DNA of 64,000 nucleotides, from contig CM074856.1 in NCBI GenBank assembly GCA_037501455.1, positions 47,521,001 to 47,585,000 of the forward strand. The letters are read 5' to 3'. This DNA comes from Lantana camara (taxonomy: Eukaryota > Streptophyta > Magnoliopsida > Lamiales > Verbenaceae). This document shows, one piece after another, positions 11,336 through 23,215 of the stretch. The notes under the pieces are model-generated. The model was not told where the DNA came from and did no database searches. It worked only from the letters and a program-made list of their open reading frames with translations. Each line of letters opens with the position of its first letter. The first letter of the stretch is position 1. The position numbers were made by a program, and so were the translations under genes.

Positions 11336-12237
11336 TTTGATGTCATTTGCGACATGTGGAGGTCCGAAGAAGTATTTGTGCATCGAGGATTTCTACACTG
11401 GACTTTTATATGTTTGTGTTATGTACTAGTCAAGAATTATGTTATTACTTTTTTACCTTCTTGATTCCGGCAACACTTTTTTCTGTATTCAGACTTGCAT
11501 TTTGTACCTATGGGTTCTTTGCAGCCATCACCTTCTTACCGTTCCGTGGGTAATTTAACAATCTAGCAAGACAATTTCCAGGGATCATAAGTTCAAGGCT
11601 TTCATTAGTGTCTCAAAGCTTTACTGCAAATAGTTTAAACTACCCCCGTTTTCTGCTGAATTAGCCAATCCAGCCCCGAGTTTCGTAATTATAAGTATCA
11701 TAGTGTCCATGCCATGACCACCGCAGCCCCTTGCAAGTGGTCAATTTACCAGTTTCGAATGATGCGATTGCCAATTATGAAGGGAACACAGATTATACTT
11801 TTGAGAATTTAATGTATTTGCATGCTTTTGTTATTAACAAATCTTTCCATTCTAATACAACTTTCATTGAAAGGCCAATTGTGAATATAATCTAATCATC
11901 TATACAATTTGGAACTATACCAGCATACAGATCTCAAGCTCTTACTTTCTACAATACATCCTGGCAGGAGTCAACTTTCTACACGTAAAAATAAAGAGAA
12001 ACGTGGAAAAACCTAACAAGGAACAGGCAAAGCAAAGAGTCCTCTGCTTCAAAAAGGACTAGATTAGCATAGCATGCTTCTAACTTGTGTCTACTTTCTC
12101 CAAATACTCCTTTTTGTGATCCAAAAGCTCAAGAACAGGTCTGCCTGCCAAGGGATCATTTTACGAGGTGCGATGATCCCGAATGGCTGCTGGCTGCTGG
12201 CTGCACTCTGTTCAAAATGCAACGATTTAGAATTCGA
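11336..12237. other. 3' flanks of two convergent genes
   Basis: PBA1 ends at 11,335 on the plus strand and the ARF gene ends at 12,238 on the minus strand, so this 0.9 kb should hold both 3' untranslated regions. No further ORF, RNA gene or repeat is supported. Confidence 0.6.
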
Positions 12238-15200
12238 CTAGTTCATACCATTATCAGAGCTGCTGCAAGCTTGGTTTGGAAGGACACTATTTCCAAAATC
12301 TCCATCCAAACTCATCTGCTGGACCTCCTGAGGAGATAAAATCTTGATACAACGCACACAGCTAACGAACTCCCTGAATGCAAAAACACGTAATTACATC
12401 AGCACAATAGCATAACACTTATGCAATGCAAGTTTGAACGAGAGTGCTTTTTTATTTTTTCGTTTTCTAAAATAAAAAATGGGAAGTGGTGATATGTTCA
12501 TAAAAATGTAAATGGGGTGCGAGACGTACTCCCAAGGATCATCACCAACTAGTAAGACATCATTCTCATGATCCACATAGACAAGTTTCCATCCGATTCT
12601 TTGTCGGTCCTCCAACTGCCCCTCTATACCAAACCTACGAGCCAAATCTTGTTTTAGCTCGTCATAGCCCGAGTAACGTGCAATATCAATTGATCTTCCG
12701 ACAGCTCCACGTTTGTACACCTTCAAGAGAAAATACTTACCAAGTTAGGGTGGATCAAGAAAACACATGAATTTGCTGCTTTTATCATATAATTCAGGGC
12801 GAATTGCGTTTCATAACCCTGTGGTTAGGCGAAATAACACATTAATACCTCTGGTTTGAAAATTTACGATCAGTCCCTCAATTATGCAATAAATATGTAG
12901 AACTTCCAAAAATACAACCCAGTACGGTTTTATTTTCAGAGCTATTTTCGGAAGTTTACACATCTATTGCATTCAAGAACTATCCTGTAATTTCTCAAAC
13001 AGAGGGATCAAAATGTAATTTCACCTAACCTCAAGGGTAGTATACGTAATTCACCCCGATAAATTATAAATAGACCAACCTTTGTGAATGTCCTCATCCT
13101 AGGAATCTGTGGATGAGCAGCAGCAGCCCCCCAAGCACCTCCTCTATTAATGAAGCCACCATCATTTATTGTTGAATCAATGGAATTGAAAGTCATATCT
13201 GGAACTCCAAATTGCTCAGAGACCATTGATGACGATAGCTCGGGATGAGCCTCCTTGGGATTATCATAGGTGGAAAGCATGCCTCCTCCGGATGATATAT
13301 TAGTAGAGAAATCTTTACTTGGGCCCACCAAGTTTTTCGTGATCAATGATGTATCATTTAGCACAGGCATGCCTAATTGGTTGTCAATGTTGGCCCCAAA
13401 GGGCGCATTGCTCCGTGGATCACCATGAACTTCCCCATCATGGCCTGCATCTCGGAACAACATGGACTGAGAATTGAATGACATGGAATTGTTCTGAGGT
13501 AGTTGGCCATCATTCTGAGAAAGAACTGATGTTGCTGAAGAGGAACTGTCCAAATAGTCAATTTGCTGTCCGGTAGCATTATGGAACGTTTGTGATGCGA
13601 AAAATCCCAGGTTCTGCCCCTTGGATACATTCATTGAGGGCTTAACTTCAGATTTGTGCGGCAAATCTTTGACTAAGTTAGCATTAGAAGAAACAGGCTC
13701 CGGCCCACAACTTGAATTTAACAGATTCATAGAAGACTGAGCAATCTCATCCCCCATTAATGTAGAACGCTGATTTCTGTTGTTCATTATGGACTGGACT
13801 GCATTCGAACAGTTATTTGTGGATGGTGAGGTTGAACAAGATGGAACATCATCAGTTACTGCTGACTGGACTCCACCACCAATTCCATTCAATAAACTGC
13901 TGCCTCCAACAAGGCCAGGCAGATCTGATGCAAGTTTTGGTTGCTGAGGTGGCGGAGCAAACCGAAGATTGTTTTGGCTATTATTCAAATGAGGATTTGT
14001 TGCTTGAGAGGGATCCAACATTTGGCTTGTTGTTGTTGGCCTCGAGAAATTTGATGGAACATCTTGAAGCTGCGTCAGTTGGGAAGTTTGCTGCTGCTGC
14101 TGCTGCATTCCAGATTGCTGTGCTAAAAGTGACTGCTGCTGCTGATGCAGCTTCTGCAGAAGCTGAAGCTGAAGTTGGTTATCCGTCATGTGGAACTGTT
14201 GGTTTGCATGATCGTGGGACTGGGAATGCATCAGATTCTGCTGTTGAGTCTGACTCATAATCTGCTGCTGTTGCTGCTGAGGCAGATTTTGGGAGAGATT
14301 TCTTTGAAGCTGATTGTTTAGAAGTGATTGTTGAACATTTTGAGCTTGGATAGGACTCTGTGACTGCACTTGGCTAGTGGGCAAACTTTGACCAATCAAA
14401 TTCTGCCTTTGCGGTTGAGAAACGTCGGTCAACTGCTGCTGTGGCTGCATCATTGAGCCTAAAGGGTTTAAAGAGGATGATGATGTCAGTTTCTGAAGCT
14501 GATCGAGTTGTGGGACCGCTTGATTTGGCCTCTGCCCGTTGAACTGTAGGTTGTTCTGTTGAGGAATTTGATTTGCGCCCAAGCCAAAATTTTGCAGAAT
14601 AGAAGACGGTAAAGGATTCATAAAGTTTGATGCCTGCATGGAATTGGCAAGGGAAGGATTCTGCTGCATGTTCATCCACTGAACCAAGCTGAGGCCTGGA
14701 AGAGGTTGTGGCTCTTTTAAACCGAATTCGTCCCCGAGCCAAGGCATTGTTCTTCTAAATAGGCCGTCTAGATCAGAAGAGTCATCATCTGCACGAAGAA
14801 AAAATATGCTAATTTTTTTTTTCAATTCTTCAATGACTGGAGGATATATCTTCAATGCATTAATCATAAAGCATGCACATTCAAGGGCTAAGACAGAGAT
14901 ACCTCTGCAGGTCAAATCTTGACTGATGAAAGGACAGAAAGGAAAAGGGGCATCTTTATTCACATAAAGACTCTCCTATGTGACTCACTGCACACTTTTT
15001 TGAAATGGATGTGTTTTTATCATCTTCTCTCCATTATCTTACATACTTTTTTTTTTATTTGCCCCACTTTTTGTCAGGATAACTGCTCATGAGTCAATGG
15101 AAAAGGGTCTATTCATATGATTAGAGGTCATGAATAGATTCCATGACAAAAACAAGGGGTTGCATGCAAACAGACAGGGACAAAGCCAAAAGTGAGCTCT

Positions 15201-18200
15201 ATTTTTCTGGGAATTTGCAAAAATATCTGCTTTTGGAGAAGTAAAATAGAAGCTAAAGCAGTAAAAAGGCGTCGGCGTAAAAGTTGTGTTTGGACAGAAA
15301 ATTGAGAAGCACTTCTAAATAATAGAAAAAAAGAACCTAGAAGCTTAAAACAACACTCTCAAACAAGCTTCTAGCTTATTTTTGCTTATGTTAGCCCGAA
15401 TCAGCAAAACAAAACACTCCACTTCTGCTTCTTTAACCATGTTCCTTTACCTGGCATTCCAGGTTGCCTGGGGCGCTTTGAGCGAAAGAAATTTGGCGTG
15501 GGGCAGATGAAAAATGGAGCAGTTACTGGTTCTATCTCCCAAATCGAGACTCTATTACGCCGTTCTCCGGCTGTTGATTCATCCCACCCAACCTGCTCAT
15601 AAAAATACCCAAGTTAACATATCATCTCATAACACATCACATAGTTGGTAAAGGGGAAGAAATGTGACATGAACCTTACCTGTAAATTTCGCCACTGAGA
15701 GTTCTTCCATTTGACGGGATCCAGGTCATTAATTCCAGTTATTGTACCCATATATCTGCAGAAAATCACAATATATTTCATAAAGAGTTTGAAATTTTCA
15801 AAATATGCATAGCTAATATGACCATAATAAAGAAGCATAGCTATTACCTTCTTGTTCCTGATTCCTCGGTTTCAAACATCATACGAAACCGCATGCCAAG
15901 AGATATTTGGTTACTACAAACTGCTTTGTAGTATTTGGCTAAGGGGATGACAAATTCTGATGGACTAGCCCTGATCAAATTTCATTACAAGAGAAATTTT
16001 AGAACATGCACAAAGAAAGAAACAGGATAGCATCAAAAAAACAAAACAAGGAAAAGAGATGACCTTGGATTGTAGAACACGGTGAAAGGGCTATTGTTTG
16101 CAGCAGCATGAGCAGCTGCAGCTAAAATCCCGATGTGCATACTATCACTCGACAACACTGATGATGACAAATTAGTCGGTTGTCTGTTGGCCCGTCTAAT
16201 GCCCAAAAGGAGCTGCTGTTTATCATCCCTATATACACATACGAATTGTCAACATTAGATCATTTCTAGAGCGATTCTTTCATTCAAGATCAAAGCTTAT
16301 TGAAACAAATCTTTTCGTGAAATTGAATTACTAATTCATTATCACCTAATAAATAAGACCGAGTCCCCCGCAATCAACCTCTTCCCACTAACAAAAAGGC
16401 TCCATCCAGTTGTAAGCAAGTGGCGCTTTGGTTGTCCTAAATCACAACCATCAAATTTTGAGCATCAATTTGAAATACACAAGACTGAAAAGCAAGGGAA
16501 ACACGAAACGAACATACCTCGGTATATATGACGAAATGTCCACAAATTATCATGCAAATCTCTTGCAACGAGCTCTTGTGCAGGTGGTTGCATCGTGAAG
16601 TCCTAGAAGGAGACGAGCATTGTCAAACAAAAGACATTTCAATAATTAAGGAATGAAAAAGGTGAGTCTTCTTCTGCCTAACCAGAGGAGGGAAAATCTT
16701 TTCTGCAGCACGACGAGGCACAGAAAAACCACCATGAGTGCTGGTATCACTTGCAGTCAATGTTTTACAGAAAAACTCTGTTTGGGGTTTGTTTACTTTC
16801 ATTGATAGATCTGATCTTAAGAGAGCATCCTTGTCAAACTGCATGCGAAACAAACAGATTCAGTTAGTTATTCCAACATTATCGTTGTCCGATCAAGTTT
16901 ATGTGTTTTATTTCTTGGATTTGTTCAGGTTTTTCTAGATATTCTTGAACAAGAACGAAAAGTACCGAAGGCACCGGCTGCAGAGTCATTTGTGCATACA
17001 CTTCATCCGTCTCTGGATCAGCCTATCAGATGCAAAGAGAAGAATTAAACTTATTATTAATAAATTAAGAATTGTCAAGAAAAACAAACTGTTATTCTGG
17101 AAGAGGGATTAGTTGAATTAGGCATTACATGCAACGTGACATTGTGAAGGAGGCATAGTAGTTTCGACGGGAGATTCGGGTAGTTTGGGATCTGTGCATC
17201 CACATCCTTTTTCATGGATGCAGCAACCTGAAGTTGAACATCTGATTAGTATATCAGTACCACAAACTTGATTTACAAAAGAACTAACCTACATATACAA
17301 AGATAAGATTTTTGCAGGTGTGCAGCCAACTTACATCAATAATACATGCAGATTTTATTCACATATTCAAGTCTAAAAATTTTAAATTTCACCAAGTAAT
17401 ATAGTAACACAAAGACTTTTGAAATTAATACATTTCCAAATTATATCCCACGACAGACATTTTCGGATGCAGCATTTGCATCCGAAAAGGAAACCAAGAC
17501 GACGACAAGCCAAATTATTCAACAGCTCCATATCAGTTCCAGTAAGTGTCATCCTCAGATCAAGAAGCAATTTTTTCCTAACAGGAACTGAAAATGATCC
17601 AATAAAATAAATGATAATCAACATGATGGTGTAGGATAACGACAGAAAACCAACTTGTCATCCCCACCCCCCAAGATAAAGAACAGAGAAACAAATTCTT
17701 CATCCCCTGCACAGCTGCGCACGTTAGCAAGGTCCACACAGTTCTGTCTAATTTCTTTTTACCCCATTTGAAGTTAGCCCAGATTTGCAGACAACCCCAA
17801 CTCATTTTCTATATAGTCCATACCCCCACAATCTCATCTCCAATTAATTATTCCAACCAACAGCTCACGATAGAAAGGACAGCTATAAAGAGAGAGCACA
17901 TGAATTATTAATAAAGACGACATCTTTTTCTGGGTACCGATTAGTGGAATCCGTGCATGTGACCAGATTATGCTGCAACTGCAGGTCAGCCACTGACAGA
18001 AAAAAGGGGTGGTTTGAAGTTGAACTTTGAACACGTTAAGGGTCACCATAGCGGCGCAAGATAGCAGCTTTCACACGAATAGACACAAGAATAGGTGTAG
18101 AAAAGTGAAAAAAGGAAACCTGTTCACTGTGGCCTTGGGGAAAGTAGACGACGTGGGTCCCGGCGGCCGGCAGATTAACCAGAGGACCGGCGCACGCTTG

Positions 18201-18239
18201 CCATAGCTCACCATTTATGCTCTTCTTCTCACCTGACAT
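12238..18239 (-). CDS. ARF19: Auxin response factor, Q-rich activator class, ARF7/ARF19 clade
   Basis: This is a nuclear transcription factor that binds auxin response elements and is restrained by Aux/IAA proteins. Thirteen exons: 18,239-18,120, 17,227-17,129, 17,022-16,966, 16,838-16,683, 16,602-16,518, 16,436-16,346, 16,228-16,064, 15,970-15,848, 15,755-15,680, 15,592-15,451, 14,788-13,080, 12,720-12,530 and 12,373-12,238. They give 1,049 residues. The ATG at 18,239 is followed by [16 protein letters not shown]. The B3 DNA-binding domain (about 125-230) contains [20 protein letters not shown] and [20 protein letters not shown]. The ARF domain includes [20 protein letters not shown] and [20 protein letters not shown]. 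The ~570-residue exon 11 is Q/N/S-rich, typical of activator ARFs. The C-terminal PB1 domain has Lys in [16 protein letters not shown] and the acidic DDPWEEF face. The end [20 protein letters not shown] resembles rice ARF16/19-type proteins, hence the clade call. The exact ortholog name is uncertain. Confidence 0.95.
12788..13068. repeat. Fold-back MITE in the penultimate intron of the ARF gene
   Basis: Arms of about 95 bp pair with roughly 70% identity. The left arm contains GGCGAATTGCG and CCTGTGGTTAGGCGAAATAA. The complement of the right arm contains GGGTGAATTACG and CCTTGAGGTTAGGTGAAATT. The central part is unrelated. It fills most of the 13,079-12,721 intron. Confidence 0.7.
14791..15450. 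other. ARF intron with MITE-like AGAAGC sequence
   Basis: This 660 bp intron between the ARF-domain exon and the Q-rich exon holds 15,190-15,430. That stretch contains GAAGCACTTCT, CTAGAAGCTT and the complementary-looking AAGCTTCTAGCTT, suggesting an old inverted-repeat insertion. Boundaries are not clear enough to call an element. Confidence 0.4.
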
Positions 18240-20165
18240 TTCACACGTGTCACCAAACCTTTCTTCTTCTTCAGAACAAGAAAAGATGTATACTTCTTGT
18301 GTGCAGTGATGATTATTGATTAGAGATTCAAACGGGAAAATAAAATACAGAGTTTTTGTTATTGGGATTCTCTTCTTGAGTAAAGAAGTCGCCGAAAATT
18401 AAGGGGAAAAACAAGTCTTTGTTTTTGGATTCAACGATGCTTGCGGAGGCAAGCCTCCAACTGTAGATTCTTCTTAGTTAGGTAATGAAACTGAAAATGA
18501 ATAAGCATAAAGAAATCCGGCTACGTGTCTGTGGGAAGAAGAGAAGAAACCGAAAGGAGAATCACCTTCAGCGGCGGCGTTCGCCGGCGGAGCACCGCCG
18601 GAGTTCGGCGCCTTCATTCTCACTTGCTTATGATGGCAGCTGGTTGCTACTTCCAGAAGCTATTGCTAGCTGTTCCAGCTCAAATAAGCGGCCGGATTTG
18701 TCACCGAATTCTCATCTCGCCGGAGAATAATCAGTCAACAGATGGCCGGAACAGATACCAAGATCGAAATATTGTGTATTGAACTTTTGGAAAAAGATCA
18801 AACAACCAGCACCCTTCGTGCCTTCCCCTTTCCCTCTGCTAGGTAGAAAGATGGGTTCTTTAGAGGAAAAAGAAAAGTTAAAAATCTGAAACGGAAAAGG
18901 GATACCCCTTTTAGCGGAGAAAGACTAAAAGGGACTGCTGTTTCAGACGGTTGCCGGCGGCGGAGGTAATTTTCCGGCGAAAAGGAGCAGGGTAGAGAGA
19001 GAAAGTGGGAGGAGACAAGAGGAGCTTTGGAAAAGGAGGGGATGTTGAGGATAGCACAGACCAAGTGCTGCAATTTCACTTTTAATTGCCCCCTTTTCCA
19101 CACTACACCTCCCAGACACTCTCTTTCTCTCTTTCTCTCTGTCTCTCTAAATATATCTGTATGTATATACCGGCTACTTTCTTGCTCCTCTTTGTTCTTC
19201 TCAAAGCCCTTTTTGCAGGCACCTGTTTCTACTCTCTCTTTCTCTCACATGTTCCAATCTCTCCTCTCTCTCTCTGCGCTACTTGTGTTAATTTCCTATA
19301 CAAAAAAGAATTCTCACCAATCCTTTTTAACTTTTACTGTTGATCAGGTAGATGTTATTTGTTTGGTTAATCAATGCATGTGTCCCATGGCTTACTAAGC
19401 CATGTTTTTCTCTCTCTGTCTCTCTCCACATGGATGACGACTCTCGCTGTAGGCAAAGTTGACCACTGAGGTTAAAGAAATGAAATCCTGTGTCGCCATT
19501 ATTACAGAGACGATTCCATTATAATAACTACTGGTTTTGAGCCTCCGTTCTATTCTTCCCCAACAAATAAAACTAATTAAATATAAAAAAATTGCTATCC
19601 CAACTTTATAACTTTATAATTTATCATTTTAATAAATTTTGAAGGTCAAACACCTCAAAGGAAAATATTATTACAAATCACGAGAAACAATAAAAAAAAT
19701 ACAAAAAAATTTGATAGAAAAATTAACACAGTCCAAATCTGCAATTTAAATAAATTTGTAACCTATTATATTAGCATGACGTCTAGTAAAAGAAAAACGA
19801 ACCCTAATAATAGGATTCCACCTCTTGAAATTGAATTTAATTCGATCCAGGAGTTCCGCAGACCATCTTAATAAATTTTCATTACAAACGATCATTTAAT
19901 ATTTGCATTTATAATTCTATCCCGAGTCTGACTCGGTCTAATCGGTATAATGAAGGGGGGAGTGTTTTACACTTATCGTATGGTTAGTGGAAAATTTGGG
20001 AAGAGTGACCAATCAAATAGCAAGTGTAATACACTTGCTCTTTTAATTGGTTGAGTTCAGCCAAATCGAGTTTGGGGTAGAATTTTCCATAACTTACCGG
20101 TTGGTTTTGGCTAAAACAAATGCCACGTGGCATACTTATAAAATATATTAGTAAATTATATTTTT
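18240..20165. other. ARF leader and promoter region with CT-rich tracts
   Basis: Immediately upstream of the ARF start (minus strand) lies a long probable leader. On the plus strand, CT-rich tracts occur at about 19,117-19,150, 19,231-19,275 and 19,408-19,430. They read as GA repeats on the sense strand, common in plant 5' leaders and GAGA-type promoters. A CACGTG-containing CCACGTGGCA lies at about 20,121. A 101-codon minus-strand frame at 18,798-19,103 starts at GTG, so I do not call it an upstream ORF. From 19,560 on the DNA is AT-rich and featureless. Confidence 0.5.
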
Positions 20166-20465
20166 ATCAAGGGGGAAATATTTTTTTTTCATCTGAACTT
20201 TGCCTTTTTTTCACAATTTACCATCCAAACAAACTTTCATTACAAACTACCATTATGTCATCTAAACTTTTTTTTTGTGGTTTTGGTAAAAATACAACTG
20301 ACATATACGTTATTATATTTTTTTAGCCAAAACCACTAAAAAAAAATATTTAGATGACGGTATATTACAAATACACAGATTAGATAACGGTTTACAATGA
20401 AACTTTGTTGAGATGGTAAATTACAAAAAAGTATTCAGATAGGAAAAAATCTTTTTCCCTTTTTA

Positions 20466-23041
20466 TGTAGCACCCGGAACGCTGAGGTGCCACACCCCCG
20501 CACCATAAGTCTAGTTCACACATGAAATGGGTAGTCCATATATGAACCGGACTCATGGCGAACGGGTGACAAATAAAAACACGACACTAGCTAGGCGGGA
20601 TACCCTCAAATAATACAACAATTCAAAGTAAAAGCGGGAGCATTGAACTATACATTACTTAGTTTCACGTTTCCAATACAACATTGACATTATCAAGTAT
20701 TCCACTATATCATATACATACAGGTACCAAATCATATTCCCAAAATTCATAAGTGATCCAAACATGCATCAATATGAAAGATCAATGCTAGACTCCCAAC
20801 AGCGGTAAACTGGACTCAAATCCCGCCTAGCACTCGATCTGCACGACCTGAAAATGGTGAGGTGTCAGTCTACCACAGACTGAGTGAGGGGCTATAATTT
20901 AAAAGCGCAAGTACCATGCAAATTGTAATCTCAGGTAAGATTTTTCATAAAACGATATTAATTCTAAAACAATATAGTGCTCGCCCGAGATTACAACAAT
21001 TCCATTTTCAATTCAATTATTTCAATACAATTCGATACCATCGATCAGTGGCCCGGTGAGTGAGGGCAAATCTCCAACCTTTCTCCGACAGTGTACAATA
21101 ATTCAATTTTATCAATTGGGTGATCAAGCAGTCAGTTCGGTGCGCAATTAGACAATTTCAATCAATCCATCCTTCTTCCTCCGGGTGATGGTGGGATTGC
21201 AAGGCCCCACCACCCAATCAATCTGAGCATAGGGTTCATGAGTCCCTACGCCCGGCGGGCTCCTTCCTCCACCAAACCTCCTGGTGGATTCAGGGGTGAC
21301 CCCAACAATAAGTGAGGATAGTGCAAGAGATCACCGTCGACCCGATGCCTCCCCGGATTACTCAATACACTACCCTCGGGCCCAAAGTGAACACGCTTTA
21401 CTCGCCGAAACAATCAATAAATAAATTCAATATCAATAACAATTACTCGGTACAATATCAATCGGTCAATGAAGTAACAATTCGATTTTCGGAAAACTAT
21501 AGATATAATTATTTGTTTTGGTCCAAAATCACATAGGGTTGTAGGGTTCTTTTACAAATAGGAATAACCTCACCTGTGACGACCAAGACAAGGATATAAT
21601 TATGATGCGTGCTCCTCGTCAACGGGAAGGAAATCTGTGCAACAAGGACAAGTGTGACATAAGACTCGACTGGAATGAACCAATTATGACGAACGACAAT
21701 GATATGTAACCTCAATCATGAATTTATAATCAATGAGTGTCAAATAGGAGCATACTTATCAATAAAGTGAGCATATAGTTCATATAAGTCATATATGGAA
21801 GCCAAAACAATGAAAAGAATGCAATATGAAAGGTTTTGGTGAAGTTTAGGAAAACTTGACAATTTTGGGAAATGTACATGTTGTGGGAAAACTGGAATAT
21901 CTTAAATTCTAGAAGTGGGAATTGAGTTTTGCTTGTTGGAAATGAAAGTAGACACATAGACCTTTCCAACGCTATACGGCACGCTTTCTAATTCAAACCG
22001 AGGTGAAAATGGCGTTGGTTCGAAGTTGGGCAAAATGCAGGAAAGTGACACGCCCGTGTCGTCAATATAAGGCAAACCGTGACACCCCCGTGCCACGGTA
22101 CAGAAAATCAAACCAACATGCACCCCCGTGTCACCAGCACAAAGCAAAGTTGACACCCCCGTGTCAACTGTGCGTGACCGAAAAAACAGGGGAGAAACAG
22201 GGGTTTCCATGCAAAACCAACCCCAAACCAAAATATCATCAAACTCCAACCATAACAAATGTTGAAACACCTCATATATGCATCATACTTCCCATATTCA
22301 TCAATTCAACCAAGAAATAAACATCCCAACATCAAGAATTTCTCATGAAAACCCCATATTATACACATGCTTCCAACCTTCAATAATTTCAAGATTTTCA
22401 TGCAATCCTTACTCCTTAAGATCAAGATCATGCTCTCAACTTCAATCATGCAAGAATTCAACAACAAATCCCTAAACTCACCTTAATCACAAATTCAAGA
22501 ATTTCACAAAATCCCCAAGTTCTACCTTGAATCCAAGAAAATGGATGAAATGGAGATATGATGATGTTGATAATCCTAGCTTCTCAATTCTTCAACTCTA
22601 GCTTGAATTATGAAGAAATCTTTCCTTCTTCTTCTTGGTGTAAATGTCGGTTTTTAGTGTGTGGGTGTGTGTGTGATTTTGCTCTTGGAATAAAATGGAA
22701 TGAAATGGAAGAGATAAAGTGATATATCCAAAGTCTTGCAAATATATGCATGAGTTATCAATCTTTGCAAATAAGTCCTTCTAACATATGAGTGTATGCA
22801 ATCAAGTATTGTCTCATGGAATATGATCAAGTCACCCCAAAGGATTTATGCAATTAAGTCCTCATATTTAGATAAAGAACAATTAAAGTCATAAATGAGC
22901 AATTACTCACATTATCAATTAATTCATATCAATTTTACATTAACATTAATTTCATATAAGTTTATGAAAACATAATTCATATAATGTTATAAAATTTAAT
23001 ATAATGTAACATAATGTATAAATGAAAATTGGGGCGTTACA
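20466..23041. mobile_element. Solo LTR, 2,576 bp, with 5 bp target duplication TTTTA
   Basis: The sequence begins TGTAGCACCC and ends GGGGCGTTACA, an inverted pair with TG...CA termini. It is flanked by TTTTA at 20,461-20,465 and 23,042-23,046. No gag or pol is present, so it is a solo LTR left by recombination between two LTRs. Long LTRs with TGTAACRCCC-type ends and CCCGTGTCA motifs are common in plant Ty3/gypsy elements such as the Tekay/Del group, but that assignment is inference. Orientation is not determined because the ends are near-symmetrical. Confidence 0.88.
22045..22168. repeat. Four spaced copies of a GACACSCCCGTGTC palindrome inside the solo LTR
   Basis: The motifs are GTGACACGCCCGTGTCGTC (22,045), TGACACCCCCGTGCCACGG (22,079), CACCCCCGTGTCACC (22,121) and TGACACCCCCGTGTCAACT (22,151). 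Each is close to a palindrome around CCCG or CCCCG, spaced 30-42 bp. They may be LTR regulatory repeats; function is unknown. Confidence 0.75.
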
Positions 23042-23215
23042 TTTTACCAAAACCACCACAAAAAAATAAAAATAAATAAAAATAAAATAGATGACCGTAT
23101 GTTACAATTATAAAGATTGAATGATGATTTGTAATAAAAGTTGATTGAAATGGTAAATAACAAAAAAAAAAGAGATAAAATTTTGGATGCCAAAATATCT
23201 CTTTCCCTATAAAAT

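Larger units (their letters stand above)
20166..23215. repeat. Fold-back repeat element split by a solo LTR
   Basis: The left arm (about 20,166-20,290: ACAATTTACCATCCAAACAA, TTACAAACTACCATTATGTC) is the inverted complement of the right arm (20,322-20,460: ATTTAGATGACGGTATATTA, GAGATGGTAAATTACAAAAA). A second direct copy of the right arm follows the LTR at 23,042-23,215 (ATAGATGACCGTATGTTACA, TGAAATGGTAAATAACAAAA). Removing the LTR leaves left arm, right arm, right arm. The outer ends are GGGGGAAATA and the complement of TCTCTTTCCC. It is a noncoding MITE-like element. Confidence 0.75.

Noticed and set aside
13817..14260. 147-codon plus-strand ORF
   Set aside because: It is the complement of the Q-rich ARF exon; the CAG/CTG composition keeps the antisense frame open.
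18798..19103. 101-codon minus-strand frame upstream of the ARF start, possible uORF
   Set aside because: It opens with GTG, not ATG, and its composition is simply that of the CT-rich leader.
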